Origin: Chromera velia
Lineage: Eukaryota > Sar > Chromeraceae
NCBI GenBank assembly: GCA_018398765.1
Contig: JAHBMJ010001439.1
Location: forward strand, 1 to 29,059
Length of the DNA stretch: 29,059 nt
Reading direction: 5' to 3'
Shown here: piece by piece, positions 20,462-29,059 of the stretch
How the letters are laid out: each line of letters begins with the position of its first letter
Numbering within the stretch: position 1 is the stretch's first letter
Position numbers and translations under genes: made by a program
The notes under the pieces: model-generated
Database searches by the model: none
The model's input: the letters and a program-made list of their open reading frames with translations, nothing else
What the model was told of the DNA's origin: nothing

Positions 20462-23386
20462 ATGAACAGTGAAGGGGAGACTGTGGGTGGAGAGACCTCT
20501 CTTTCCTCTGCAGCTGGTGGGCAGCCCTCGTCTGTGAGCACTACTGCGAGCTCGTCTATGCAACCTCAGCCTATAATGCCGAATATGAGTGTGCCCATGG
20601 GAGAGCCTTCTTTCGGCCAGCCTTCCTTTGGAGGATTCCAACAGCAGTACTCCCACATGGGAATGGGGACAGGGGCGATGGGGGGAATGGGAATGGGTGT
20701 GGGAGGAGTGCCGGGACCTCAGCAGCAACAGGCTCTCCAGTCACCCCCTCCTCATGTCAGTTCATTCAGCCGACTTCTGCTTGAAAGTTTTTGCGGAGGC
20801 TTTCTCCCGGTTCCTTTCCTGCCTGCTCTGCTTCTCTCAGGGGACTTTGTGCATGTTTCCTGCTCGCATTCCCTCCCCTCTTTCTTTCTGGTGTGAAGTC
20901 CTGAAATCCATCGTCTCCCTCCGTTGAGAAAAATCCTCTCCGCTGTTATCAGAAGTTCCAGACCTGCGTGTGAGAAAGCAGTGAGATCAGCAACCTCAAC
21001 TTTCTGTCCCGCTTGTTGTGCGCGTGCAGTTTCTGTTGAGGGACATCCTCAAACTTGTGGGGGAGACTGCGGCCTTGGTTGAGGGTCTCCGCATTCTTCT
21101 CATGACTCTGAAACAGTGAGTCGGCCAGTCAGTCGGCCAGTCCGCGAGTCTGTCAGACAGTACAAGCGTGACACGTGCATGAAACGCCCACTTCCTTCTG
21201 AATCTCCACCAGTTTTTCCATCAGACCGGAGTGGGTGCTGAACGTAGAGGCAGACTGAAAAGAAGCTTTAACTCTCAAGTATTCTGTTTCTGTGGGCTGC
21301 CGTGCTTGTGCTCGATTGTGCAGGTGGCTGGGGGAGGTTTCCGGGTTCTCGAACGAACGGTCCCTGGTGCGGCGGGGTCTCTCCTGGATGGGTGGTTTCA
21401 TTTGGCCTTCACACTACAGAAACAAAAGAGAGATGGACAGCCTCTGGGGGACACTAGCATCCTCCTCGTCCTCTTCTGCTTCGGCATCGGCGTCTGCTGT
21501 TGCGAAGAGAGAACAGAGGAGAGGGAGCAGTGGGAGACGACGTGCTTTGGGAGGAAGTCTTTTTGCGAAGACAATTGAGAGCCTGATTGGCCTTGTGACG
21601 GTGTACGTTATCGTGCTGTTGTGGAAGCAGTGGAGGAGATACCAGTGAGTTGTTCGTCCATCTCTTTTTTTGTTTTTGTGTAGGGGGGGCGGATGCAACG
21701 TGGGGGGGCTGTTTCTCTTTTCAGATTCTTGATTTCTTCTGTGTGAATATGTGATCTCTCGTTTGTTGACTCATTGTTCTGAAGTTACCCAGTCTGCTTG
21801 TAAAACTTCGCGCTCTCTGTGTTCATTTTCTCTCTCTCCGTATGGTGTCACGGTTTCTTTCTGTTTCTGTCCATCTCTTTTCTTTGTGCTCCGCTTGGTC
21901 TTGTCACCTCTTGTTTTTCACACGCACTGTTACGTGGTCGTCAGAGTTGAAAACTGCAATTAGGAAACTTCGAGTTGAAAACTGGTACTAGGGAACTCTC
22001 TGTGTGCCGGTTTGACGCTTGTCAGAGCGACTGCTTTTCTTCCCTTCATTTTCATTTCTTCGATCATGCTTTCCTCCCTTTCGTCTTTTGCTTCGTTCCT
22101 CCTTTCTTTCTTCCCTGTGTGTTTTTCTTTTCAATTTCCTACATGCATCCATCCTTTCCCATCGTGTTTTCAGTTTTTTCGATTTCGCCCCGCTGTCCCT
22201 CTCTTCCTTGTTCCTTCCGGTCCCCCAGCGGCTTGTCCATACCCACTCTTTTTTTTTTCTCGGCCCTCTTCACCTTTTCTTTTCTGCCTGAATTCCGTCT
22301 CCCCTCTCTCGTGTCTCGTGCACATATGTTTTTTTTCAGTTCCTGCTCTTTTGCTTTATTGAAGATTGATGTCTGGCGTTTCTCTTTCCTTCCTGCAGGA
22401 AGCTGCGTGAAGCCCTTGCGAAGGCCGAGGCAGTGGGTCAGAAGAAACGTGAGAGAAGGGCCATTTCCGATTCTGGCAGTCCTCTGCTCCTTCCTTCCAT
22501 TTCGTCCTCTGTGTCGACAGCCGCCACGGTCACGGGTGCTTCGAGATCGGCTGTCTCGCTGTCACACTCCAAACTGGCCGCTCTGTCTGACTCAGAAGCG
22601 AAGGCAGAGAGGGGAGGAGGCGGGCTGAGACTCTCAGAGGCCGAGACCGCAGCCTCCTGGACCGCTGCGTACCGCTCTCGGGGGGCCTCGAGGCGATTGG
22701 GGGTTGCGAGGGAGCGGGACAGCGGGAGCGGGAGTGGGAGTGAGCGTCTTCCCGAAGAGCAGAAGGAACTTTGTGAGAAGTTGTGGAAGATGTTTCAGGA
22801 GAGAAAGAAGCAAGGGGGTGGAAGAGGGAGAGTGGGAATGGGATCAGACAGTGAGAGCGCGTTGCAGACCGAAACAGAGGGACTGAGCAAGAGAGAGCCT
22901 GTTCCCTTTTCCTTTCCCACCTCTGCCTCTGCCTCCTCTTCAGATGAGGCAGATGACGTCTCTCAGGCTGCAGGTATGAGGGGGGCAGCAGGAGCCGGTA
23001 GCCGGATGGCTACAACGTTGAAAAAGGATTTTGCATCTTCTGGTGCGCCTGCAATGGCTTCTTCGTCCAGCTCTGCTCCTGCTTCCTCTGTCCAACCGCA
23101 GCAGCAAGGGGGTGGGTATTGGGGGGCGGCAGCGCAACAGCAGCAGCCGCAGCAACAGCCTTTTGCGGCTTTTGCGTACGGCGCAGGGGGGGGTCAGATG
23201 GTTCCTGGTATGGGGCCTCCTGGTTCGTTCGGAGTTGGAGTCCCTCCAGGCGGTCCTGGCCCTTTCATGGGAGGGGTGAACATGAACATGGGGGGCCCCG
23301 GCATGAATTTGGGAGCTGGCCCTTATGGACCTGGCGGACTTCAAGGGGGCTGGGGGTACGGGGGTGGAGGTATGTTTCCTTGTTAA
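20462..23386 (+). CDS. Gly/Gln/Met-rich protein with one probable membrane segment, 4 exons, family not recognised
   Basis: Exons 20462-20755, 21030-21115, 21324-21644 and 22399-23386 join in frame (1689 nt, 562 residues), with donors GTCAGT, GTGAGT and GTGAGT and TGCAG acceptors throughout. Residues 1-98 are Ser/Gly/Met/Gln-rich (MGMGTGAMGGMGMGVGG). Residues 99-160 hold amphipathic helices (FLLRDILKLVGETAALVEGL, then WLGEVSGF). A Ser/Ala stretch and an RRR cluster precede a hydrophobic segment IGLVTVYVIVLLW (~215-227) followed by basic residues and a charged helix (KLREALAKAEAVGQKKRERR). The C-terminal ~300 residues are Ser/Ala-rich, then Gln-rich, then Gly/Pro/Met-rich, ending MFPC. The layout recalls the peroxisomal import factor PEX13 (Gly-rich head, helices, membrane segment), but no SH3 domain or diagnostic motif is visible, so I do not name it. 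Confidence 0.7.
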
Positions 23387-23460
23387 CCTGTACCCATGTC
23401 GAAGCCTGAGTTATTCACTCGGTTCTTCAATGTGTAGTAGTGCAATGAACTGAAACATCT

Positions 23461-23718
23461 ATGCTAGGTCGAACAGATGCAACATATGACACTTATTATT
23501 ACTCCTATAAGTACAGAAAAATTGCTTTCCCAGCAACCAAATTATTTGTATTAAAAACTCCTGTAACTTATGATAAACTTGATGTCATATGGGAGCTAGT
23601 ATGGGAGGATGAAGATTGGAATAAGATTAGGTTGAAGGAAATGAGTGAGAGAATAATGATCCAGCCTGCAAAATCTGATGATGACGCATCTCTTTGGTTG
23701 ATGAGGCGGATCCCCTGA
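23461..23718 (+). CDS. 85-codon ORF of unknown function, its end altered by an inserted element
   Basis: It starts at an ATG 75 bp after the preceding gene's stop and lies in more AT-rich DNA. The product has a non-repetitive, protein-like composition: a Tyr-rich N-terminus (YDTYYYSYKYRKIAFP), then TPVTYDKLDVIWELVWEDED and SERIMIQPAKSDDD. The last few codons (RIP-stop) are written by the terminal inverted repeat of the element at 23710. At the presumed empty site the frame would have run only a few codons further to another stop, so little was lost. I recognise no family; it may itself belong to an older mobile element, or be an exon. Confidence 0.35.
   Translation: MLGRTDATYDTYYYSYKYRKIAFPATKLFVLKTPVTYDKLDVIWELVWEDEDWNKIRLKEMSERIMIQPAKSDDDASLWLMRRIP
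23706..23709 (+). repeat. Target-site duplication GCGG, left copy
   Basis: GCGG immediately precedes the left terminal inverted repeat and is repeated immediately after the right one at 25091-25094. Confidence 0.55.
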
Positions 23719-23733
23719 GCATTAATTTGTTCC
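23710..23733 (+). repeat. Left terminal inverted repeat, 24 bp
   Basis: Pairs with 25067-25090 at 23 of 24 positions. The stop codon of the flanking ORF (TGA, 23716-23718) falls inside it. Confidence 0.65.
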
Positions 23734-23811
23734 ACTTTTTCAAAAACTAGGAAAATCATAGTAATACTATACAAAGAAGTATAATGGATAAGTGTGTGAG
23801 ATTATATTGGG

Positions 23812-24735
23812 TTAACATTGGCACCTGAGACAGAAAACTTTGTTTTTTTTCCCTGTATTACAGTGGCAGGCCCGTTTCTGCTTTTTAATCCAGCACCGTC
23901 CATCATTGAAGCACTTCCGGTGCTTTGCGCGACAAGCATCACAGGGATCGGCTTGGCACTCCCCTCTCTTTCGGGTCTTTCTCGTGTACAGCTCTTCACT
24001 GCACCGAGTGGCCCCTCCACACTTTGTGAACTCCCCCCCACAACGAAAACATCGTCCGCAAACTTGTGCCCAAAGAAGAGGTAGGACCTCTAACCAATAC
24101 CCAAACCGATCTGCAAGTTTCAAGCGCCATCCAGGTCCAAAGACGTAGACAAGCTTGTGTAGAGTGTCAATTTCCTCTTTTTGGGGACTGATGCGAGAGA
24201 GAAAAGATCCCCGTACAGGAGTCTTCTCAAAAGGTCTATCTAACTTCAAAATTGTTGTCCTACACCACTCTACGACAAACAAAGCCACCATCCAGTCATT
24301 TTCCGTCTCATACCCTGGAGTTTCTGAAGGTAAAATATCTGTGACGTAAATACGCACAGACCCCCTCTTCCACACATTGATCCATGGGGTGCCAAAATCC
24401 TTTTTCGGCGAAAGGTGATAACGAAAGTCGTCTCTCCCTCGAATTCCATACATCCGAGCATCAGCAATCTGCTTGGCCGTCTTTCCCTTGTCTCCTGACC
24501 CTACCTTTTGTACGCCAGACCACTTTCGCTTTGACTGATACCTTGCCGTCATACCAGTAGCAACATAGGAGACGACTTGTCCTGGATTCACCTTTCTTCC
24601 CGCCAACTGGTTGTGCCGCTCTTCTAAAAGTAGAATCACCTCATCTTCATCTACCCACGTGGCGACTGCTTTTCCTTTTGGCCTACAATGAGCCTGCCAT
24701 ACCTCTATGAACAGAGGTGGAAGGCCAAGCGACAT
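23812..24735 (-). CDS. 307-residue protein with cysteine-rich C-terminus, family unknown (element-borne)
   Basis: Read on the minus strand from the ATG at 24735, the first in-frame Met of a frame open from 24774, to TAA at 23814-23812, without introns. The N-terminal ~210 residues look globular (VATWVDEDEVILLLEERHNQ, RDDFRYHLSPKKDFGTPW, YETENDWMVALFVVEWCRTT, KLVYVFGPGWRLKLADRFGY). The last ~80 residues hold some sixteen cysteines in paired spacing (CGRCFRCGG, CQADPCDACRAKHRKC, ACHC, CLRCQC) with many Lys/Arg, suggesting several zinc-binding knuckles and nucleic-acid contact. The ORF fills the interior of an element with terminal inverted repeats, so a transposition-related role is a reasonable guess, but I see no convincing DDE/D triad or reverse transcriptase motif. 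It could also be a captured host gene. Confidence 0.6.
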   Translation of the reverse strand: MSLGLPPLFIEVWQAHCRPKGKAVATWVDEDEVILLLEERHNQLAGRKVNPGQVVSYVATGMTARYQSKRKWSGVQKVGSGDKGKTAKQIADARMYGIRGRDDFRYHLSPKKDFGTPWINVWKRGSVRIYVTDILPSETPGYETENDWMVALFVVEWCRTTILKLDRPFEKTPVRGSFLSRISPQKEEIDTLHKLVYVFGPGWRLKLADRFGYWLEVLPLLWAQVCGRCFRCGGEFTKCGGATRCSEELYTRKTRKRGECQADPCDACRAKHRKCFNDGRCWIKKQKRACHCNTGKKNKVFCLRCQC

Positions 24736-25066
24736 CACAGCGGCGCAGCCGCCGTCTCCCCCCCTGCTCAGCAAAAAAGGGGCTTCTCTATAAGGGATGA
24801 CACAAAAAAAGTAGCTGTTTCAGCCTGAAAACATACGGAAACGACCGGGCAAATCGTCAGGATTACGAATCTGGTCTTGTTTTTGATGATGCTTGCGTCT
24901 TCAACACCTTTATTCAACAATCAGATGGATTCTTAACATGGCATCTTCAAGATATCAAGCAACATGCATGCATGTACGTCTGACTAGCTGTTGCATGGTA
25001 CATGGATGAATTATGCCGGGGCCTTCAAGCTTCTGCAAAATTATTTTGCATATGCATGCAAAATCT

Positions 25067-25090
25067 GGAATAAATTAATGCTCAGGGGAT
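25067..25090 (-). repeat. Right terminal inverted repeat, 24 bp
   Basis: Reverse complement of 23710-23733 with a single difference (A for G in the outward-in orientation). GCGG follows at 25091-25094. Confidence 0.65.
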
Positions 25091-25094
25091 GCGG

Positions 25095-25640
25095 TTTTTG
25101 AAAAGGATTCAGTAAAAATTTGTATAGTATCAATCAATCAATATAGTTATTATATCATATTATATTATATTGATATTGATACATTAGGGAAACCCTAAAG
25201 ATATATATATGTATATATATTGAATCCAGGCCTAGGATTGATGTTCATTTTTGAACTAGCTAGTTTTAAAAATGAATTAATTGAATTATTTCTTTTATAA
25301 CTAATCACTTCAAAGTTCATACTCCAAAAAAAGTCTTATAATGTGATTGTTTATAATGTTTGTCACTCATTGGCAGATCTAAAATCATCTAATATCGACC
25401 GTGCACTGGCATGTTTTTTATACTAACTGTCAGACGCAACTCTAAACACAACTTTTAGAGCTTCATATATACTGTAGGTCAGATATAAAGCTATAGATCG
25501 ATGTGTTGCCTCAACCATACTCCAGAAGAATCTGAGGAGATGCTATAGGAGATGCCTTAACAGCAGCATTGCCAAGACTAGCCTGAGGCATGATGCATAT
25601 ACAAAGCGGGGCCTTTATATTGCAGTCCAACTGCTTATCC
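25095..25640. other. AT-rich intergenic DNA
   Basis: Noncoding, with short AT runs and TATATATA motifs (25200-25222), ATATTATATTATATTGATATTGATA-like simple sequence near 25140-25185, and no open frame worth reporting. The 3' end of the L2 gene lies just beyond on the minus strand. Confidence 0.5.
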
Positions 25641-25684
25641 TGCTGCGCGGAGCCTGCGATTTTAGGTTTGGCTACTTGGCCAGT

Positions 25685-26230
25685 TTATCGGCCCGTACGA
25701 ACGTTGATGTTCGGCCTCTCCTGACCGTACTTGATCGCTTCTCGCTTGCACAGGTGCCTCCGGACAATCATGTCCCTGGGTTTGTGCTTGGACCTAGTTT
25801 TGTACCCTTGTCGGTGGATGCCCCACATGGACACGGGGGGTCTCTTCGAGTTCTTCGCGTGAGTCCCCCCTCCATGTGGATGGTCGGAGGGGTTCATTGC
25901 GTTTCCTCTCACGTGGGGCCTCCTCCCTCTCCAGATGTTCCGCCCGGCCTTGGCGAGCGACCGCTTGGCCCTCATGGTGTTCGACAATTGCCCGATCGTC
26001 GCCCAACAAGCTGTGTGGAAGGAAGAGAGAGGAAGGAAGAGGATCGATCGACTCATTCGAGATGGAGGGAGGAAGCAGACATGCATGCATGCAATAGGAG
26101 AATTAATGCTCACGAAGTGCAAAAGGGGTTTTGCGAGCACATGGAGGCGAACAAGCAAAGGGCATTGAGAGAGAAAGAGAATGTTGACGCCAACAGCTTT
26201 GCTAACGTTCAGACAAAATGACACGCACAC

Positions 26231-26274
<44 letters not shown>

Positions 26275-26856
26275 CCAGAGGAAATTTGCGGATTTCAGTC
26301 GACTTCAATTTGATGGTTGCAAAGTCCGCGTCTTTGCTGCACAAGATGAGACAGAGAGAGAGTGAGTCGGGACGGGACGGGAAGATGCCTCAGACAAACA
26401 CACAAACAAATACGTTGAATTAAGGGTAAGACAAACAAAGAAAGAAACAGGAATGGGAGGAAGGAAGGACGGAAGGAAGTGGGGCGACACGAAAGCCGAG
26501 GGAGAGGCGAGGAAGATCGTGGAGATACAGCGCTGGATGGCAGTCCCAGGTAGAAGGCAGAAAGCAAGCAAGTATTCACCATTCATTCCCTGGCTCTCCT
26601 GTTGAATGCCTGTCTACCTACCTGAGTATGGTTGCGTGTGTCCCTGCAGCCCTGATCATCTGCCCCCCTGCCCCCGGTCTCATCTCGATGTTGTGGATGA
26701 CCGACCCGACCTGANNGGGGGGGGGGGGGGGGCACAGACAGACAGACCGAGTCATTTTTTTCTCCTAGCTCGCTTCTTTTCACGTACACAGAGGGCACGC
26801 ATGGAAAGACACTTCGAAATAAACGAGAGCTACACAGTCCAACTCAGACAGACGAC

Positions 26857-26888
<32 letters not shown>

Positions 26889-28792
26889 GGGAGAGAAGGC
26901 GAGAGAGGACTTTTGCATTTTGAAGAAATCGAGAGTGCCTGCAAAAACGGCGAAACGAAGAAAACGTGCTTTGAGAGAAAGCCCGAGAAACGAAGAATTA
27001 AGGGAAAGGGCGAAAGAAAGAGAGGAGGAAGCAAACAGATCCTCCGTTTCCAGGAGCTTAGAAAAGAGCCGGTGCTCCATGAGAGAACTGTACATGCATA
27101 GCCGTCGACGGGAAAGAAAGAAAGTATCATGCATGCATGTTTTCTCTCCCTCGTCCCGGTCCAGATCCCCCCCCATCCACCCCTTTACGCCCCTTCCCCC
27201 CCTTCCCTTTCCTTTCAACTGATTGCCCGACCGACTGACTGACAGGAATGCTCTTCAGGGGAAGGCAATTTCCCGGGGTGATGTTGGCTCGCTCACTGCA
27301 GTCATCACAAACAAAGAAAGAAAGGAAGGAAGGAAGAAAGGAAGGAAGGGAAACAACACCAGCCATTCCAGTAAGGCAAGAAAGAACTTTAGCTGCCACA
27401 GGTCCACAGGCGAAGAAACGGATGAACCACAGAAGGCCAAAAAAGACAGGAAGGATGGCGAAATCCGAAAAGAGAACCCGTCCAGTCCCTCTTTCTGGCT
27501 TAGATAAAAGGGCTCTCTCGATCTCTCACTGTCTCGATCCTTAATTTTCTTTTTCTCTTCCGATCTCTCGCCCCATTCAAGGAAGGAAGGAAGGAAGGAA
27601 GGAAGGAAGCAGTCAACCAACCTCGCGATGACTTTGTCTCCAGCCCTCATGGTGATCGGGGCCAGAATGTATGACAACACACCATCCTCGTACTGCAACG
27701 GCAGCAGCAGGAAGCAGATCGAAGAGGCAGGCAGGCACGCAGGGAGACAGAAAGCAGGCAGAAGGAACAATTCAGCAAACTGCCCGTTGTTGGGGGGTTT
27801 TGTCGACCCTATGTCATCGTTCTTCTTCTTCTTGTGCCCTCTGCATCGCTACTTTGCGAACACTAATTCTCTAGCTCTCTTGGAAGGTCCTCTCTCTTCA
27901 CAAAACCTGTCCGTCTTCCCTCTTCTCTGTTGCCTTACTGATCACAACTTCGCCCAAAAAGGCTCAGACTGCCTATAGACTCCATGCAGGGAGAGACACT
28001 CGGAAAGATACTTCGGTTGCGAAAATGGGGCTGTAGGGAGACGTCCAGACCATACGCGCGACACTCCCATTTGTCACACACAGACGCCTTGTGTTTTTTC
28101 TTTGAATGGCCCCAGGAAGCAAAGAAAGAAGCCGACCGACCTGGATGAGGGCAATGTGCGCAGAGCGGCTCGGATCGTGCTCGATTCTGTTTTCTCAGGG
28201 GGGGAGGGGGCAAACGGGGGATGGAAAAATGTGCGGAGGAATGAGCAAATGCGAGTCGAAACTGGTAGGGGCTCAAGCAGGTCTGCCTGCCAGTACATTC
28301 GTCTCTCTGGATCTGTCTGCGGCAGGTCATGCAGGTGCAAAAGCCTCCTACAGACTTCCTGTTTTTCGTTCTAGGTCTAGCCTTCTTCCGTTTTTCGTTT
28401 CCTGCACCTGCCCCTTCATCCCCCCCTTTCTTTCCTCCATGCATCCTTCATCACTGGCATTCTCTCTCTTCTGGCTTCCGCTCGCTACCAGGGTCTAAAT
28501 AAAACGAACACACAACACCCAAATACAGAGCGACGCAAAAAAACCAACCAATTCAGGTCACATACCTCGCCCTTCCCCCCCCAAAGCTCCTCCCTTCCTT
28601 TCTGGGAGCAGCGCAGAACTTCAAACGTCATTGAAGAGCACCACGACATGCCGAAAACAGATACAGACAGGGGACCTGTCAAGGCTGACGCACGCACCTG
28701 AGCACTGTTGCAAAAATATCCTTGCGGGCCCTCTTGAAGTCGATAAACCTGAGGCGCTTGATTGTCCCTCCAGACAGATGCTTCGTCGTGAT
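25685..28792 (-). CDS. Ribosomal protein L2, bacterial type (mitochondrial bL2m), 5' partial, at least 7 exons
   Basis: Minus-strand exons 28792-28698, 28186-28141, 27692-27622, 27295-27244, 26710-26622, 26336-26275 and 26010-25685 join in frame through GT-AG introns into 246 residues. The uL2 pattern is unbroken: [20 protein letters not shown], then [126 protein letters not shown] and IVRRH. The HPHGGG loop that contacts the peptidyl-transferase centre is intact. The eukaryotic cytosolic L8 differs, and algal plastid L2 is usually plastid-encoded, so mitochondrial is most likely. Compared with bacterial L2 (about 273 residues) roughly 55 N-terminal residues are missing; their exon(s) probably lie beyond the window or were not recognised near 28800-28960. 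The tail extends about 22 residues past the usual end. Two Ns (26715-26716) lie just inside an intron next to an acceptor. Confidence 0.88.
26231..26270. repeat. (GA)n microsatellite in an L2 intron
   Basis: A run of about 38-40 bp starts a few bases past the donor of the 62-nt exon on the minus strand; on that strand it is a CT tract. Confidence 0.8.
26715..26732. other. Assembly ambiguity: NN followed by a G homopolymer
   Basis: Two undetermined bases adjoin a run of about sixteen Gs. On the minus strand this C-run is the polypyrimidine tract directly before the acceptor of an L2 exon at 26710. The true length of the run is unknown. Confidence 0.9.
27574..27609. repeat. (GGAA)n microsatellite in an L2 intron
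   Basis: GGAAGGAA repeats lie about 12 bp past the donor of the 71-nt L2 exon (minus strand). A related GAAG/GAAA-rich tract is at 27310-27350 in the same intron. Confidence 0.75.
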
Positions 28793-29003
28793 CTGATTGA
28801 TTGCATGCATCATCGTTGGATCGAGAGAGGAAGAGGCAAAGCAAAAAAAGGAGGGGGGAAGGAGAGACCGTTTTCTGACACCCTGCACGAAGTCTGTGGC
28901 CCGACTTTTCATGAGAGTGGGGCCACGGTGGAACCCCACTCTTCTTCACTCAGCTGACGAGGTTTGTTTGTTTGCGGAAAGAAGAAAGGAGAGAACCATC
29001 ACT

Positions 29004-29059
<56 letters not shown>
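28793..29059. other. Window end: presumed L2 intron or 5' region, then (CT)n
   Basis: No exon encoding the missing N-terminal L2 residues could be identified with confidence. A minus-strand ATG at 28912 opens a short frame (MKSRATDFVQGVRK) but its possible donors do not fit both phase and family pattern. A (CT)n tract fills about 29010-29059 and runs off the window. Confidence 0.45.

Larger units (their letters stand above)
23710..25090. mobile_element. 1381-bp TIR element carrying a cysteine-rich ORF
   Basis: The left end begins ATCCCCTGAGCATTAATTT and continues GTTCC (23710-23733). The right end at 25067-25090 is its reverse complement with one mismatch in 24. Both ends are bordered by GCGG, consistent with a 4-bp target-site duplication. 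One long ORF fills most of the interior on the minus strand (23812-24735), followed on the right by about 330 bp of noncoding, partly AT-rich sequence with TGCATGCATG. The structure is that of a cut-and-paste DNA transposon or a non-autonomous relative. I cannot assign it to a superfamily: the ends do not match those I know well, and the ORF shows no obvious DDE pattern. Confidence 0.6.

Noticed and set aside
22012-22362. Phe/Ser-rich hydrophobic frame
   Set aside because: Pyrimidine-rich intron 3 of the gene at 20462; it is a translation of TTTC/CTTT-like sequence.
23708-25092. Reading the element ends as CCCC... with a 2-bp AT duplication
   Set aside because: Possible, because AT is part of both ends, but the 4-bp GCGG outside ATCCCC is a longer and less likely coincidence.
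27255-27770. 171-codon minus-strand frame as a separate membrane protein
   Set aside because: Only 27692-27622 is coding (an L2 exon); the remainder is intron with GGAA and GAAA repeats.

Overview
The window is nuclear DNA from a eukaryote. Genes are split into many small exons, introns are loaded with microsatellites, and there is no operon structure. A nuclear gene for a bacterial-type ribosomal protein L2 (expected for a mitochondrial ribosome), a nodulin-like MFS transporter, a plant/alveolate-style C2 protein with a Gly/Pro tail, and abundant TGCATGCA palindromes together suggest an alveolate alga. A chromerid such as Chromera velia is my best guess, but this is inference and not proven by the sequence.

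Layout. 1-2580: degenerate duplications, (CA)n and (AT)n tracts and TGCATGCA clusters, with one weak ORF. 2614-8376 (+): a 10-exon MFS transporter gene that I could assemble in one continuous frame (459 codons plus stop); its first intron holds a ~770 bp (ACTC)n array. 8640-12720: AT-rich repeat territory with a 5'-truncated, frameshifted LINE-type retrotransposon 3' end, a tiny ORF of 11-residue repeats, a hairpin and a MITE-like foldback element. 13010-15822: a MYND zinc-finger ORF plus a three-copy tandem repeat, the whole flanked by 64-bp direct repeats. 16777-19692 (-): a five-exon SRC2-like C2-domain gene. 20462-23386 (+): a four-exon gene, divergent from the C2 gene, for a Gly/Gln/Met-rich protein with one probable membrane segment. 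23461-25090: a small ORF whose end was hit by an inserted element of 1381 bp with 24-bp terminal inverted repeats and a 4-bp GCGG duplication. The element carries a 307-codon ORF with a cysteine-rich tail and no recognised family. 25685-28792 (-): at least seven exons of mitochondrial-type ribosomal protein L2, with the N-terminal exon(s) not found. The window ends in a (CT)n tract.

The genes show no sign of a shared pathway; each is an independent housekeeping or membrane-associated function. The more unusual signals are the TIR element with its cysteine-rich ORF, the repeat-flanked MYND segment, and a splice-site style inferred from 22 introns: donor GTNNG with frequent C at +3, acceptor mostly TGCAG. 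All exon structures were derived by hand from reading frame, protein family pattern and GT-AG phase agreement, without transcript data.
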